A DNA stretch of 64,000 bases from UBA6107 sp964533735. GTDB taxonomy: Bacteria > Chloroflexota > Anaerolineae > Anaerolineales > Anaerolineaceae. The DNA lies in the NCBI GenBank assembly GCA_964533735.1, contig CAZHMD010000003.1:144188-208187 (forward strand), given 5' to 3'. The position numbers and the translations under genes were made by a program. The notes under the pieces are model-generated. The model saw only the letters and a list, made by a program, of their open reading frames with translations. It did no database searches and was not told where the DNA came from. Shown here piece after piece: positions 17,562 through 27,290 of the stretch (its first letter is position 1; the number at the start of each line of letters is the position of its first letter).

Positions 17562-17933
17562 GTTGAAACCTCACACTGATTTGACTGATAAGTCTACTTA
17601 TTATAGAACAATTGTTGAACATCTAATTTGGGAGTGGAAAATAATGTTCATTCCTCTATGAAAGATCTTTCCTCTTCGACTTGTATTCATGACTTCGCAA
17701 TTGATTAATTCAAATTCAATGTCGGATTTATTAACTTTTTATGTGCATTTATTGATTGAGTCCTGTATAATCTTGTTATTAATTTTAATATCCGTGCTTG
17801 AATTAATTAAAATAAAAGCAAATTAATTCATAATTTTATAGTGTTATCTTCCAAACTTTGTACGGATTTATCTTAATGCATAAGCACAATTTCCGTTAAT
17901 ATGCCAGATCTTTTTTATAAATCGGAGGATTCT
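17562..17933. other. Divergent AT-rich intergenic region
   Basis: A 372-base gap between the polysaccharide exporter (left) and the duplicated binding protein/NRPS-like cluster (right). It is strongly AT-rich with repeated TTAATTAA-like stretches. A TATAAT at 17766-17771 could be the -10 box for the rightward cluster, which implies a leader of about 160 bases; no good -35 box was found. Another TATAAT-like hexamer faces left near 17600. No thiamine (CTGAGA) or other riboswitch hallmark was seen. Confidence 0.55.
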
Positions 17934-19004
17934 TTGAAAAAAATTTTCGTTGTTATTATGCTCACTGCAATGCTAATCGGTGGCTGCCAATCTGTACCCT
18001 CCACCCCCACTTCGGCGCCTGCCACAATAGAACTGCCGATTGCTCCAACGCCCGAGGCGACAATCGAACCAACACCTTATGAAGTTGTAACATTGAAAAT
18101 GAATAGTTCGAAATTGATGAGCTATGCCCCAATATTCATTGCTGAAAAAGAAGGTTATTTTAAGGAGTTTGGTATTTTTATTGAACCGGTCGTGTTCAAT
18201 CGGTCCTCAGAAGCCCTGCCATTGTTGGCATCCGGAGATCTTGATATCTATGCTGGAATAGTACAATCAGGATTATTCAACGTTCTTGCTCAAGAGCCAA
18301 ATGTAAAAGTTGTAGCCGATCGAGGCACCGTTTCTGGTGATGACGACTGTACTTACCTTGGGATCATGGTTCGGAAAGATTTATATGACTCTGGAGTCAT
18401 TACTGGTCCCGAGGGACTAAAGGGACAAACGATTTCAGCCACGAATGCCGGGTCTACAGGATATCTCCTGAGCAGTTATCTTGCCCAGGCAGAATTAACT
18501 TTTGATGACATCATCCTCAGTGATCTGCCAACCGCTTCTTACCTGGATGGTTTTGCGAATAAATCAGTAGCCGCAATTGTTGCTCCGGAACTACACGTGA
18601 CCCGATTGGAACAGGCGGGCAACTCCGTCGTTATCGCGGGGTTGGAGGATTTTGGCACAACCCAATTATCTGTTATGGTGTTTGGCAAGAGTCTACTTGT
18701 TGAACACCCTGATGTTGGAGCGAGGTTCCTGGCAGCGTACTTGAAGGGCGTACAAAAATATAACGAGGGAAAAACTGAAAGCAATATTCAAGCCATCATG
18801 GAAGCAACTGGTGAGGACATATCCCTGATCCAGAATTCCTGTTGGATCCCCATCCGTGATGACGCCACCGTTGATTTTTCAGGCGTTGAGGCATTTCAGC
18901 AGTGGTCAATCGAGCAAAAACAACTGGATCAAGCAGTTACAGAAGAACAATTTTGGGATCCCGGCTTTTTACTTGCAGCGCAAGAGCTGCTAATAAAAGA
19001 TTAG
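17934..19004 (+). CDS. NMT1/SsuA-like substrate-binding lipoprotein, copy 1
   Basis: Membrane-anchored receptor of an ABC importer, 356 residues if the TTG at 17934 is the start. GGAGG lies five bases upstream, and this start gives a lipoprotein signal peptide ending in LIGGC (Cys18), matching copy 2. An ATG 33 bases upstream would add unrelated residues. After a Thr/Pro/Glu-rich linker, the periplasmic-type fold carries the family text YAPIFIAEKEGYFKEFGI and LLASGDLDIYAG, as in alkanesulfonate, nitrate or pyrimidine-precursor binding proteins. It is followed by an adenylation-thioesterase enzyme; the same pair is repeated downstream. The ATPase and permease that would serve it are at 25.7-27.2 kb. 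Ligand unknown. Confidence 0.88.
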   Translation: MKKIFVVIMLTAMLIGGCQSVPSTPTSAPATIELPIAPTPEATIEPTPYEVVTLKMNSSKLMSYAPIFIAEKEGYFKEFGIFIEPVVFNRSSEALPLLASGDLDIYAGIVQSGLFNVLAQEPNVKVVADRGTVSGDDDCTYLGIMVRKDLYDSGVITGPEGLKGQTISATNAGSTGYLLSSYLAQAELTFDDIILSDLPTASYLDGFANKSVAAIVAPELHVTRLEQAGNSVVIAGLEDFGTTQLSVMVFGKSLLVEHPDVGARFLAAYLKGVQKYNEGKTESNIQAIMEATGEDISLIQNSCWIPIRDDATVDFSGVEAFQQWSIEQKQLDQAVTEEQFWDPGFLLAAQELLIKD

Positions 19005-19087
19005 CACCGAAAAGTTAATCTTGATTATTATCCAAAGTCAATGGAATCTAACATGCTCTTCCATTGACTCTTAGGAGCGTTGACGTT

Positions 19088-21715
19088 ATGAAACACATCA
19101 CGCCTTATTCAAAGAAAGAACTTCTGGAAGACTTTTGGGGATGTGTTTCCAAAAAGATGGGCGTTCAGGGTGATAGTGATTTCCTGGTTACTAAATTGGG
19201 GAGATTGACATACAAACAAGCGGATGATGCTTCTAATATCATTTGCCGACATATAAAAGATACCACTTCAGTCACCAAAGTTGGTATTGGGATCTACCTT
19301 AAGGAGCCACGGTCAGTTGTGAGTTCTATGCTCGCGGTGATGAAATCGAGTAACTACTTTGTCATACTCGATCCCAGCTACCCTGATACAACAATAAGGT
19401 CAATGATCGAGGATGCTAATATCCAAATCATCCTAACCGGAACGCAGTATCTCGAACATATCAGGTCAATTGCTGGGAACGGAATACCTGTGCTTGATCT
19501 GGATCGATTCGATTTTTCTGTTGATCCTCCGGTCTTCCCTATAAGTTATTCTCTTGAAGACACTGTACAGATCATGTATACCTCCGGATCCTCTGGTAAA
19601 CCTAAAGGTGCTGTTGAGGATTATCGGTATTTGATTCGCGCAGTATATATCAAGGCAAAACTTGGTGGTTATAAAGAAACCGATAGATTGCTTCAGCTTT
19701 CGTCATTTGCATATTCCGGCCAACATTCAGGTGTATTCGCAGGGTTGATCATTGGCTATTCAATTTACTTTCATGATGTAAAGGAAGAAGGTTTCGCGTC
19801 GCTTTCAGGGTGGATTCAGAAAAACAATCTCACTGCTTTTCAATCTACAGTGACAACCTTCAGGAGTTTTACGAGCACTCTTAAGGCTGGCGACCAATTT
19901 CCGTCCATCCACTACTTTCATATAGGTGGTGAAAAGCGGAATAGAAATGATATTTCGATTATAAAAACGCATTTCCCTAATGTAAAACAACTCGTATTGG
20001 GTTATGCAGGAACGGAAATGTTCCAGGTTTCAATTTCAACTGTGCCAATTGATGTTGCAGCATCCTATGATATTCTTCCTTGTGGGAAACCAATCGAAGA
20101 TCTTCAAGTTTTGATCTGGAATGAAAATGGCAAAGCGCTCCCTGTTGGATCCGAAGGTGAAGTAATCGTCCATGGTGATAGCCTTGCGCGCGGATACATT
20201 AATAACCCGGAATTGAATAGACTCAAGTTCATAACGGATGGTAAAAATCCGGGTTGGCAATATTTCAGGACAGGTGATCGCGGTAAGATTCTTGAAGATG
20301 GTCAATTAATAGTCCTGGGTCGTCTGGATAATATGGTGAAGATAAAAGGTGTCCGTATTGAGATGGACACGATTGAAAATCGGATTTCCTCATATCCGGG
20401 AGTGGTGCACGTAGCGTCAAAAGTTTTTTATGATAATAATGGAATTGAGAGACTTGCCACGTACTATACCGTTGAAGAAGGTATTCAAGTTCCAGTATCA
20501 GATTTACGGAAAAATTTGGCGGAATCATTACCGATCCAACAATTACCAAGCTATTTTATTTGCCTGGAAAAAATGCCGACATCGGCAACCGGAAAAATTG
20601 ATTATTCTAATCTCCCCCTTCCATCAATGGTTAGGCCAACTCTCGGGTACCCGTATGTTGCTCCCGAAACCAGGACGGAGCAGAGGTTGGTCGCCATCTG
20701 GGAAGAGAAAATCGGTGTTACTGGAATTGGCGTCACGGATGATTTTTTTGATGTTGGAGGCGATTCGCTCATTGGAGTAATCGTGTTTGTGGCAATAGAG
20801 GATGAATTTGGGAAAACCTTACCAGTCTCAACATTATTAAAAGCCTCGTGTGTGAGGGACCTGGCATTAATAATCGATGGCAAAAACAAGTCAGGAACTG
20901 AATCTCTTTGTATTTCAATAAATACCACCGGCCATAAACCACCTTTGTTCTTTTTTCCTGGAAAGGGAGGTTATCCTACTCGGATAAAACACCTGGCAAA
21001 AAAACTGGATCCTGAGATTCCCATCTATGCCTTTAATAGTCCTGTATTAGACCAAAGAGAAAAAATCACGAATAAAGTGGAGTATATTGCTGAAAGATAT
21101 TTACAAGAAATAAGAAATCTTTATGAAGATACTCCAATGATCCTTGTAGGTGAATCAGTAGGGGGAAAGATTGCTTATGAGATTGCACAGAAAATCAAGC
21201 GGATTAACGGATTGCAGCCTATCGTTTTCCTTTTAGATACTTTTCATCAGGAAAGTTCTGTTCCCGAAGCCTATAGAAATGTACGGTCATGGAAATATTA
21301 CGGAACACTTTTTAAAAAGCATGCGCTCATATTAACCAAGGCAGATTGGGAAGGGAAAAAAGAGTATTTCAAGTTCTACAATGAAACGATAATCGATAAA
21401 ATGTCGAAATTCTTCAATCATCGTTTTTCTAAACGAAAAGGTCCGGACAATCAGCCATTCAACAGTAAATTGCAACACTCCAAAGTGGAAATCGAAATCT
21501 CAAGTGAGTATCAAGTTGAACCATACTCCGGGAAAGTTGTATTAATTATGGCTCAACGGGGAGCAGCTGGATCAACAAACAAAGCACATGGTTGGGATAA
21601 AGTCGGGATAACAAATCTGACTATTGAGAAAGTAGATTGTTATCACGGAAGTATGTTATTCGAGCCGGCAGTCACTGAGCTCGCGAAAATTATTCGAGCA
21701 CATATTTTCACTTAA
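19088..21715 (+). CDS. NRPS-like enzyme, adenylation-carrier-thioesterase, copy 1
   Basis: An 875-residue single-module enzyme without a condensation domain. The adenylation domain (about 1-515) has YTSGSSGKPKG (164-174), GYAGTEM (305-311), YFRTGD (392-397), GRLDNMVKIKGVRIE (411-425) and the catalytic lysine K503 in ATGKID. The carrier domain has GGDSL with the phosphopantetheine serine S560. The thioesterase (about 615-875) has GESVGG with S690, then D717 and H853. The position that binds the alpha-amino group in normal amino-acid adenylation domains (Asp of FDxS) is Ser or Tyr here (AYSGQHSGVF), so the substrate is probably not an ordinary alpha-amino acid. Known A-T-TE enzymes of this layout condense aryl-pyruvates into furanones or quinones. 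An ATG with AGGAG upstream is preferred to the TTG eight codons earlier. Confidence 0.9.
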   Translation: MKHITPYSKKELLEDFWGCVSKKMGVQGDSDFLVTKLGRLTYKQADDASNIICRHIKDTTSVTKVGIGIYLKEPRSVVSSMLAVMKSSNYFVILDPSYPDTTIRSMIEDANIQIILTGTQYLEHIRSIAGNGIPVLDLDRFDFSVDPPVFPISYSLEDTVQIMYTSGSSGKPKGAVEDYRYLIRAVYIKAKLGGYKETDRLLQLSSFAYSGQHSGVFAGLIIGYSIYFHDVKEEGFASLSGWIQKNNLTAFQSTVTTFRSFTSTLKAGDQFPSIHYFHIGGEKRNRNDISIIKTHFPNVKQLVLGYAGTEMFQVSISTVPIDVAASYDILPCGKPIEDLQVLIWNENGKALPVGSEGEVIVHGDSLARGYINNPELNRLKFITDGKNPGWQYFRTGDRGKILEDGQLIVLGRLDNMVKIKGVRIEMDTIENRISSYPGVVHVASKVFYDNNGIERLATYYTVEEGIQVPVSDLRKNLAESLPIQQLPSYFICLEKMPTSATGKIDYSNLPLPSMVRPTLGYPYVAPETRTEQRLVAIWEEKIGVTGIGVTDDFFDVGGDSLIGVIVFVAIEDEFGKTLPVSTLLKASCVRDLALIIDGKNKSGTESLCISINTTGHKPPLFFFPGKGGYPTRIKHLAKKLDPEIPIYAFNSPVLDQREKITNKVEYIAERYLQEIRNLYEDTPMILVGESVGGKIAYEIAQKIKRINGLQPIVFLLDTFHQESSVPEAYRNVRSWKYYGTLFKKHALILTKADWEGKKEYFKFYNETIIDKMSKFFNHRFSKRKGPDNQPFNSKLQHSKVEIEISSEYQVEPYSGKVVLIMAQRGAAGSTNKAHGWDKVGITNLTIEKVDCYHGSMLFEPAVTELAKIIRAHIFT

Positions 21716-21768
21716 TCCTCTCTTGGTAATTCAACTATAATAAGCCAGATTAACTTCTTAAAGGTGAA

Positions 21769-21796
21769 TTGACAAATTTGATCCTTCAAAAATAGT
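21769..21796 (+). promoter_or_regulatory. Possible internal promoter for module 2
   Basis: A TTGACA (21769-21774) and AATAGT (21791-21796) spaced by 16 bases lie in the 140-base gap before the second binding protein gene. The second half of the cluster might be expressed on its own. Confidence 0.4.
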
Positions 21797-21855
21797 GAGA
21801 CGGTTTCTGTATTTAGCCAGCATAATCGAAAAGTCCTTATTTTCACGGAGAATTT

Positions 21856-22923
21856 ATGAAGAAATTCTTGTTTTTTTCATTACTTTTTGTTCTCGTCCTT
21901 TCTGCATGCAACACAACCCCTACCACTTTGCCAACCATCACCCAAACGGTAATTAATCAATCTGCGGAGGTAACTGAGGTTCCCAACCAAGAACCAACAC
22001 CTTTTGAACCCGTGACTTTAAAAATCACTGGCGCAACAAACATGGGATTTGCTCCTTTGTTCCTGGCAGAAAAGTTTGGGTATTTTGATCAGTTCGGGAT
22101 CATTCTTGAGAAAATACAGTTTTCTCGTGTTACTGAGTCATTACCATTACTGGCATCAGGTGACCTCGATATTTATTCCGGATCTCTTCAATCAGGACTT
22201 ATAAACATGATTTACCAGGAACCATCCGTAAAAGTGGTGGCGGATCGCGGTTCAATTATTCCGGGTGAATGTACATACCATGCAATTTTGGTCAGGAAAG
22301 ATTTGTATGAAAGCGGTGCAATCACTAAGCCCGAAGACCTTAGAGGACAAATGGTTTCCGCTACCCCAACTGGTCAGCAGGGATTCCAGCTATCTTTATT
22401 CCTTGAAGGATCCGGTGTAACACTCGATGAGATTGTATTCCAGGCACTTCCTCCGACATCTTATGTGGATGCTTTCGCAAACAAATCTATCGCAGCCATC
22501 GTTACAGCTGAACCTTATATTACGCTTTTGGAAAAAGCAGGTAACGCGGTTGTGTTATCCAGAATGGAAGACCTTGGTTCATTCCAATTGTCAGTTCTCG
22601 CCTTCGGTAAGAACCTAACGGTGGACCATCCGGATATTGGTGCCCGTTTCATGGCTGCCTATTTACTGGGTGTAAAGAAATACAACGAAGGAAAAACTGA
22701 TGAAAACGTAACCATCCTGACTGAAGCAACGGGAGAAGACAGAACCACCATTCAAGATACCTGTTGGTTACCAATCAAACCAGATGGATTGATTGATTTT
22801 AAAGCAGTGAATGTGTTTCAAAGCTGGTCAGTTGAACAAAAGGTTGTGGACCACCCTGTAACAGAAGAGCAATTCTGGGACCCAAACTTTATCGAAGCAG
22901 CAGAAATTCTTCTAGCACAGTAG
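21856..22923 (+). CDS. NMT1/SsuA-like substrate-binding lipoprotein, copy 2
   Basis: A 355-residue paralogue of the binding protein at 17.9 kb. It has a lipoprotein signal ending in LVLSAC (Cys18), a Thr/Pro-rich linker, then GFAPLFLAEKFGYFDQFGI and LLASGDLDIYSG. Both copies share the C-terminal EEQFWDPNF-like text and a conserved CTY cysteine near residue 140. Differences between the two copies are spread along the protein, so this is an old duplication rather than a recent one. Each copy directly precedes one A-T-TE enzyme, so the two probably evolved as units. A shared or slightly different ligand is possible; it cannot be named from sequence. Confidence 0.9.
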   Translation: MKKFLFFSLLFVLVLSACNTTPTTLPTITQTVINQSAEVTEVPNQEPTPFEPVTLKITGATNMGFAPLFLAEKFGYFDQFGIILEKIQFSRVTESLPLLASGDLDIYSGSLQSGLINMIYQEPSVKVVADRGSIIPGECTYHAILVRKDLYESGAITKPEDLRGQMVSATPTGQQGFQLSLFLEGSGVTLDEIVFQALPPTSYVDAFANKSIAAIVTAEPYITLLEKAGNAVVLSRMEDLGSFQLSVLAFGKNLTVDHPDIGARFMAAYLLGVKKYNEGKTDENVTILTEATGEDRTTIQDTCWLPIKPDGLIDFKAVNVFQSWSVEQKVVDHPVTEEQFWDPNFIEAAEILLAQ

Positions 22924-23011
22924 TTATTACTGAAAAAATTGATAACCATTAATTCAAAGTTTGTTCTCTGACAAGCTTTGTCTTAGTGGATGGGAAGAGT
23001 TGGAGCTTTTC

Positions 23012-25639
23012 ATGGTTGGATCGGCTGGTTTCTTCATTACTAAAGATGAATTACTCGATAATTTTTGGGGGATCCTCGAACAATCGGTAGACAAGTATTA
23101 TTCCAAAGATCTTGTAATAACCAAAAGTGGTAGCCTGACCTTTTCTCATGCCTGGTCGAATTCCAACCTGATTTATCGTCATCTCAAGAGTGTTTCCAAA
23201 CTTGAAAAAGTTAGTGTTGGTATTTTCGCCCGCGATCCGCGAGTGATCATTCCATGCATGTTGGGAGCTATGAAAGCAAATGATCACTTCGTAATCCTGG
23301 ATGTTACCTTCCCAAAAACAACTTTGGAGACAATGATCAGTGATTCAGAGATTAAGATTATCCTTACTTCAAACCAATTTGTAGCCATATTACGCAGCAT
23401 TGTTGAAGACTCTGTCTTCATCATTGATATTGACGCGCTTAACACTTCACCGGGAATCGCAACCCCGCAAGTGGTTTATTCCCCTGAAGACACCGTTCAA
23501 ATACTTTATACATCAGGTTCCACCGGGAAACCCAAGGGAGTAATTGAAGATTATCGATACCTGGTTAGGTCGCTTTTAGTCAGGCGCGAAGCATACAATA
23601 TTGAACCTACGGATAAAATACTTCGCCTGACTTCGTTGGCGAATACGGGTCCTCATCTGGATGCCTTTATAACTCTCTTCACAGGAGCAACTCTATTTTT
23701 TCATGACCTCAAAGTCGATGGCTTCCATAATCTGCCAGATTGGATATGGAAACATGAGATCACCATCTTCTCCGGACCACCGACCACTTTTAGAAGTTTT
23801 ATAGAGGTATTGAAAGCAAACGATACTTTTCCATCGATACGCTTTTTCGGGACCGGGGGAGAAAAGAGAATCCATAGCGATATGGTTGCTGTAAAACGTC
23901 ATTTCCCCAACGTAAAACAAGTTGGACTAAGTTATGGCTCAACCGAAATGCCATTTGTTGCAACCTCCTCAGTTTCAATCGACAAAGTTCTTCAATACGA
24001 TGAACTTCCGAGTGGAAGGCCATATAAGGATCTTAAGGTTTTCATCCAGGATAACGAAAATAATGTACTACCTCAAGGAGTGGAAGGGGAGATTGTTGTT
24101 TACGGGGATGCACTAGCACGCGGGTATCTCAATGAACCTGAATTAACAAAAACAAGATTTATTCAAGATCCATCAAATCCCGGATGGCAATATTTTCGAA
24201 CGGGCGACATTGGCAAGATACTTGATGATGGGGAACTCATGCACCTCGGACGCTTGGATAAAATGGTTAAAATCAGGGGCGTCCGCATTGAAATTGACAG
24301 CATCGAAAAAATCATTTTAGGATTTGAGGGGATAATCAGGGTCGCATCCAAAGTTTTTACTGATAAAAAAGGCATGAAAAAACTAGCTGTTTACTTTACG
24401 TCCGTAGATAACATTAGTGTTCCAAAATCAGATTTACGAAAAACTCTTGCGGAAAAATTACCAATTCAACAATTACCAAGTTATTTAATTCAATTGAATA
24501 GCTTGCCGATCACATCTTCGGGGAAAATTGATTTTGAAAAATTACCTTCCCCACAAATGGTCCGCCCTAACCTTCAGAATTTATTCATTCTCCCATCCAA
24601 TAACACAGAAATGCAATTAACAACCATTTGGGAGGATTGCATTGGGATTACAGGCATTGGCGTAACTGATGACTATTACGATATAGGCGGAGATTCTCTC
24701 ACTGGGGCAATCATCTTTGAAGCGATTGAAGAAACTTTTGGAGTTATATTATCACTCTCCACATTGCTTATTGCTTCAACAATTCAAGAACTGGCGAAAA
24801 TAATTGATAACAAGAACAAGACCGGAATAAACTTACCCGTTATTCCAATCAACCCTTCAGGTTCAAAACCTCCCCTCTTTTTTATTCCAGGAAAAGGTGG
24901 CTTTCCCATCCGCATTCGCCACCTGGCCAAGAAATTTGACATTGATACACCGATATATGCTTTCCAAAACATGCTCCAGGGTAGTAGCGAGGAAAACCTT
25001 AAGAGTGTTGAACACGTATCAAGGACCTACCTTGCTACAATTAATCAAATGTATCCTTCAGGGAGGATCGTTTTAATTGGCGAATCGCTTGGTGGAAAAA
25101 TTGCTTACGAGGTGGCAATGCAAGCCGTAGGAAAGCGTGAAATTCTCCCAACTGTATTTCTGCTTGATTCTTTTAATGATGATTTAAAACCTGAGCCCTA
25201 TCGAGTAAAAGGCGGCAAATTATTCTATCGCATGATTCTCAGAAAACATGCATCCATTTGGTTCAAATCCTCATGGGAAGGCAAGAAGGAATACTTGCGG
25301 TTTTACTACGAGAATTACGTCGAAAAAATAAACAAAGTGTTCAGGCTTGCGGCAAAAAAGGTGCACACCTCTACTTCTCCAGCGCTCCCTAAAAAGTACA
25401 AAACAATAGAAGAAGAGTATATCAAGGCGACTGCGTTATATAGTCCCAGACCATATCCGGGCAAGGTAATCCTGATAAAAGCCCTAAGGGGTTCCGAGAA
25501 CACAACACCTGATAACGGTTGGCAAAAAGTAGGTATCAGCAATTTTTTCATTGAAGATATAGATTGTTATCACGGCAGCATTCTTTTTGAACCAGCAGTA
25601 TCTGAACTTGCCAATATCATCCAATCGCATATAAAATAA
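23012..25639 (+). CDS. NRPS-like enzyme, adenylation-carrier-thioesterase, copy 2
   Basis: A paralogue of the 19.1 kb enzyme, with exactly the same predicted length (875 residues) when started at the ATG with TGGAG six bases upstream. Adenylation motifs are YTSGSTGKPKG (167-177), SYGSTEM (307-313), YFRTGD (394-399) and K505 in SSGKID. The carrier serine is S562 in GGDSL. The thioesterase triad is S692 (GESLGG), D719 and H854. The amino-group-binding Asp is again missing (LANTGPHLDAF). All catalytic residues are kept, so both copies should be active. The substrate-pocket segments differ between copies (AYSGQHSG against ANTGPHLD), which suggests different substrates. A phosphopantetheinyl transferase must act on both; none is in the window. 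Confidence 0.9.
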   Translation: MVGSAGFFITKDELLDNFWGILEQSVDKYYSKDLVITKSGSLTFSHAWSNSNLIYRHLKSVSKLEKVSVGIFARDPRVIIPCMLGAMKANDHFVILDVTFPKTTLETMISDSEIKIILTSNQFVAILRSIVEDSVFIIDIDALNTSPGIATPQVVYSPEDTVQILYTSGSTGKPKGVIEDYRYLVRSLLVRREAYNIEPTDKILRLTSLANTGPHLDAFITLFTGATLFFHDLKVDGFHNLPDWIWKHEITIFSGPPTTFRSFIEVLKANDTFPSIRFFGTGGEKRIHSDMVAVKRHFPNVKQVGLSYGSTEMPFVATSSVSIDKVLQYDELPSGRPYKDLKVFIQDNENNVLPQGVEGEIVVYGDALARGYLNEPELTKTRFIQDPSNPGWQYFRTGDIGKILDDGELMHLGRLDKMVKIRGVRIEIDSIEKIILGFEGIIRVASKVFTDKKGMKKLAVYFTSVDNISVPKSDLRKTLAEKLPIQQLPSYLIQLNSLPITSSGKIDFEKLPSPQMVRPNLQNLFILPSNNTEMQLTTIWEDCIGITGIGVTDDYYDIGGDSLTGAIIFEAIEETFGVILSLSTLLIASTIQELAKIIDNKNKTGINLPVIPINPSGSKPPLFFIPGKGGFPIRIRHLAKKFDIDTPIYAFQNMLQGSSEENLKSVEHVSRTYLATINQMYPSGRIVLIGESLGGKIAYEVAMQAVGKREILPTVFLLDSFNDDLKPEPYRVKGGKLFYRMILRKHASIWFKSSWEGKKEYLRFYYENYVEKINKVFRLAAKKVHTSTSPALPKKYKTIEEEYIKATALYSPRPYPGKVILIKALRGSENTTPDNGWQKVGISNFFIEDIDCYHGSILFEPAVSELANIIQSHIK

Positions 25640-25660
25640 ACCTGAAAGCAAACTCAAGCG

Positions 25661-26428
25661 ATGTCAATAATTTTCAATAAAATAAGTAAAAAATTCGCTC
25701 TTAATACCGAAAGAGAAGTGGAGGCATTGCAGGATGTCAGCTTCTCTGTTCAGGATCATGAATTTGTATCAATCGTTGGACCCAGTGGATGCGGCAAGAC
25801 CACGCTGCTAAAAATAGTTGCCAATCTGGTTAAGCTGGACTCAGGCTTTATCCAATACGTGGGGATGGAAAATCCGCGAACTGCACTTGTTTTTCAGGAT
25901 CAGGGATTATTACCCTGGTTAACCATCCTGGATAACGTTGCCCTGGGCCTTGAATTGTTGAAAGTTCCAAAACGCGAACGAGAAAAGCAAGCCCGTGACT
26001 TTATGAAATTGGTAAAACTGGATGGCTTTGAAAAATATTATCCCTTTGAACTTTCAGGCGGCATGCGGCAGCGGGTGGCATTGGCTCGTGCTTTCCTCAC
26101 GAATCCTGATATTTTATTAATGGATGAGCCATTCGGAGCCCTTGATGCTCAAACGCGTATCCTTCTACAAGAAGAACTATTGAACCTTTGGCATAAAGAA
26201 CGAAAGACTGTATTGTTCGTCACACACGATATCGATGAAGCCATCCTTTTAAGTGACCGAATTGTAGTCATGACCAATCGACCGGGAAAAGTTCAAAAAA
26301 TTATTCCGATTCCACTTGAGCGACCGCGCAACCTGAAACTTCGGGATGATGCAGTTTTTACCGCGCTCCGATGGAAAATTTGGAACCTTTTGGAACAAGA
26401 AGTACGGGAAGAGTTAGTGCTTTCATGA
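25661..26428 (+). CDS. ABC importer ATPase, SsuB/TauB type
   Basis: A 255-residue nucleotide-binding subunit. Walker A is GPSGCGKTT (near residue 40), the Q-loop lies at VFQDQGLLPWLT, the signature is LSGGMRQRVALARA and Walker B is ILLMDEPFGALD. The LLPW motif after the Q-loop glutamine is typical of nitrate/sulfonate/taurine-type importers. It follows the second A-T-TE gene by 21 bases and overlaps the permease gene by ATGA, so it is part of the cluster transcript. It probably serves both binding lipoproteins. Confidence 0.93.
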   Translation: MSIIFNKISKKFALNTEREVEALQDVSFSVQDHEFVSIVGPSGCGKTTLLKIVANLVKLDSGFIQYVGMENPRTALVFQDQGLLPWLTILDNVALGLELLKVPKREREKQARDFMKLVKLDGFEKYYPFELSGGMRQRVALARAFLTNPDILLMDEPFGALDAQTRILLQEELLNLWHKERKTVLFVTHDIDEAILLSDRIVVMTNRPGKVQKIIPIPLERPRNLKLRDDAVFTALRWKIWNLLEQEVREELVLS

Positions 26429-27219
26429 AACGCAGGTTTGTGGAACCCAATCCTCGCCACCTGCGAGACCGTATGATCACCTTTGGAATAGTGTTCGTGG
26501 TGTTGGGAATATGGGAATTATTAGCAAGGTTGGGGAAGATATCGACTGTAATCTTTCCTGCGCCGACACTGATCATAAAAGCTCTTTTTGTGGATCTCGC
26601 TGCAGGCCTTTATACGAAGCATATTCTGATCTCCATTTCGAGAATGTTACTGGGTATGCTATTTGGTGGAACCTCAGGATTGATCCTCGGATTGATCATG
26701 GGCTGGTCCAGGACAGTCCGAAGAATCCTCGACCCGATTATCGCTACGCTGCACCCGATTCCAAAAATGACATTGTTACCAATGGCACTAATCATTTTTG
26801 GGTTGGGAGAGGCTTCCAGAGTCGTGATGGTGAGTATCAGTGCATTCTTCCCGATGCTGGTGAATACCATGGTGGGGGTGAGGCAAATAAATCCAACTTA
26901 TTACGAAGTAGTTGAAAACTATGGTTCCTCTCAATTAGATATTTTCAGAAAAGTGGTTTTTCCAGGCAGCCTGCCTTATGTGCTGAGTGGATTCCGCCTC
27001 TCATTCAAGAGCGCCTTGACCACGACCATTGGCATTGAAATGGTGTTTGGAAACTCCGGCCTTGGGGCTTTTCTTTGGCTGGCTTGGGAAACGATGCGCA
27101 TGTGGAATCTATATGCCGGTATTATCATAATTGCAATTATTGGAGCTGGAACCACCTGGCTGATCGAATTCCTTAAAAAGTACCTGCTCCCCTGGCATCA
27201 TGAAAACCGTGCTCCTTAA
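26425..27219 (+). CDS. ABC importer permease, SsuC/TauC type
   Basis: A membrane subunit of 264 residues with about six hydrophobic segments. The start at 26425 overlaps the ATPase stop (ATGA). The cytoplasmic coupling loop reads YYEVVENYGSSQLDIFRKVVFPGSLPYVLSG, the EAA-type motif of this family. PKMTLLPMALIIFGLGEASR upstream of it is typical of nitrate/sulfonate importer permeases. Together with the ATPase and two lipoproteins it forms a complete importer embedded in the NRPS-like cluster. Confidence 0.93.
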   Translation: MKRRFVEPNPRHLRDRMITFGIVFVVLGIWELLARLGKISTVIFPAPTLIIKALFVDLAAGLYTKHILISISRMLLGMLFGGTSGLILGLIMGWSRTVRRILDPIIATLHPIPKMTLLPMALIIFGLGEASRVVMVSISAFFPMLVNTMVGVRQINPTYYEVVENYGSSQLDIFRKVVFPGSLPYVLSGFRLSFKSALTTTIGIEMVFGNSGLGAFLWLAWETMRMWNLYAGIIIIAIIGAGTTWLIEFLKKYLLPWHHENRAP

Positions 27220-27290
27220 AATTCCCTTTTTTTACCTTTCTAATTTTGTCAAGAAAAATCATAAACCACAGCTCATATCGAGTTAGCATC

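Noticed and set aside
17562..17933. Thiamine riboswitch before the NMT1-type binding protein
   Set aside because: NMT1-like proteins often bind thiamine precursors, but none of the THI-box hallmarks could be found in this AT-rich gap or in the 21.7-21.86 kb gap.
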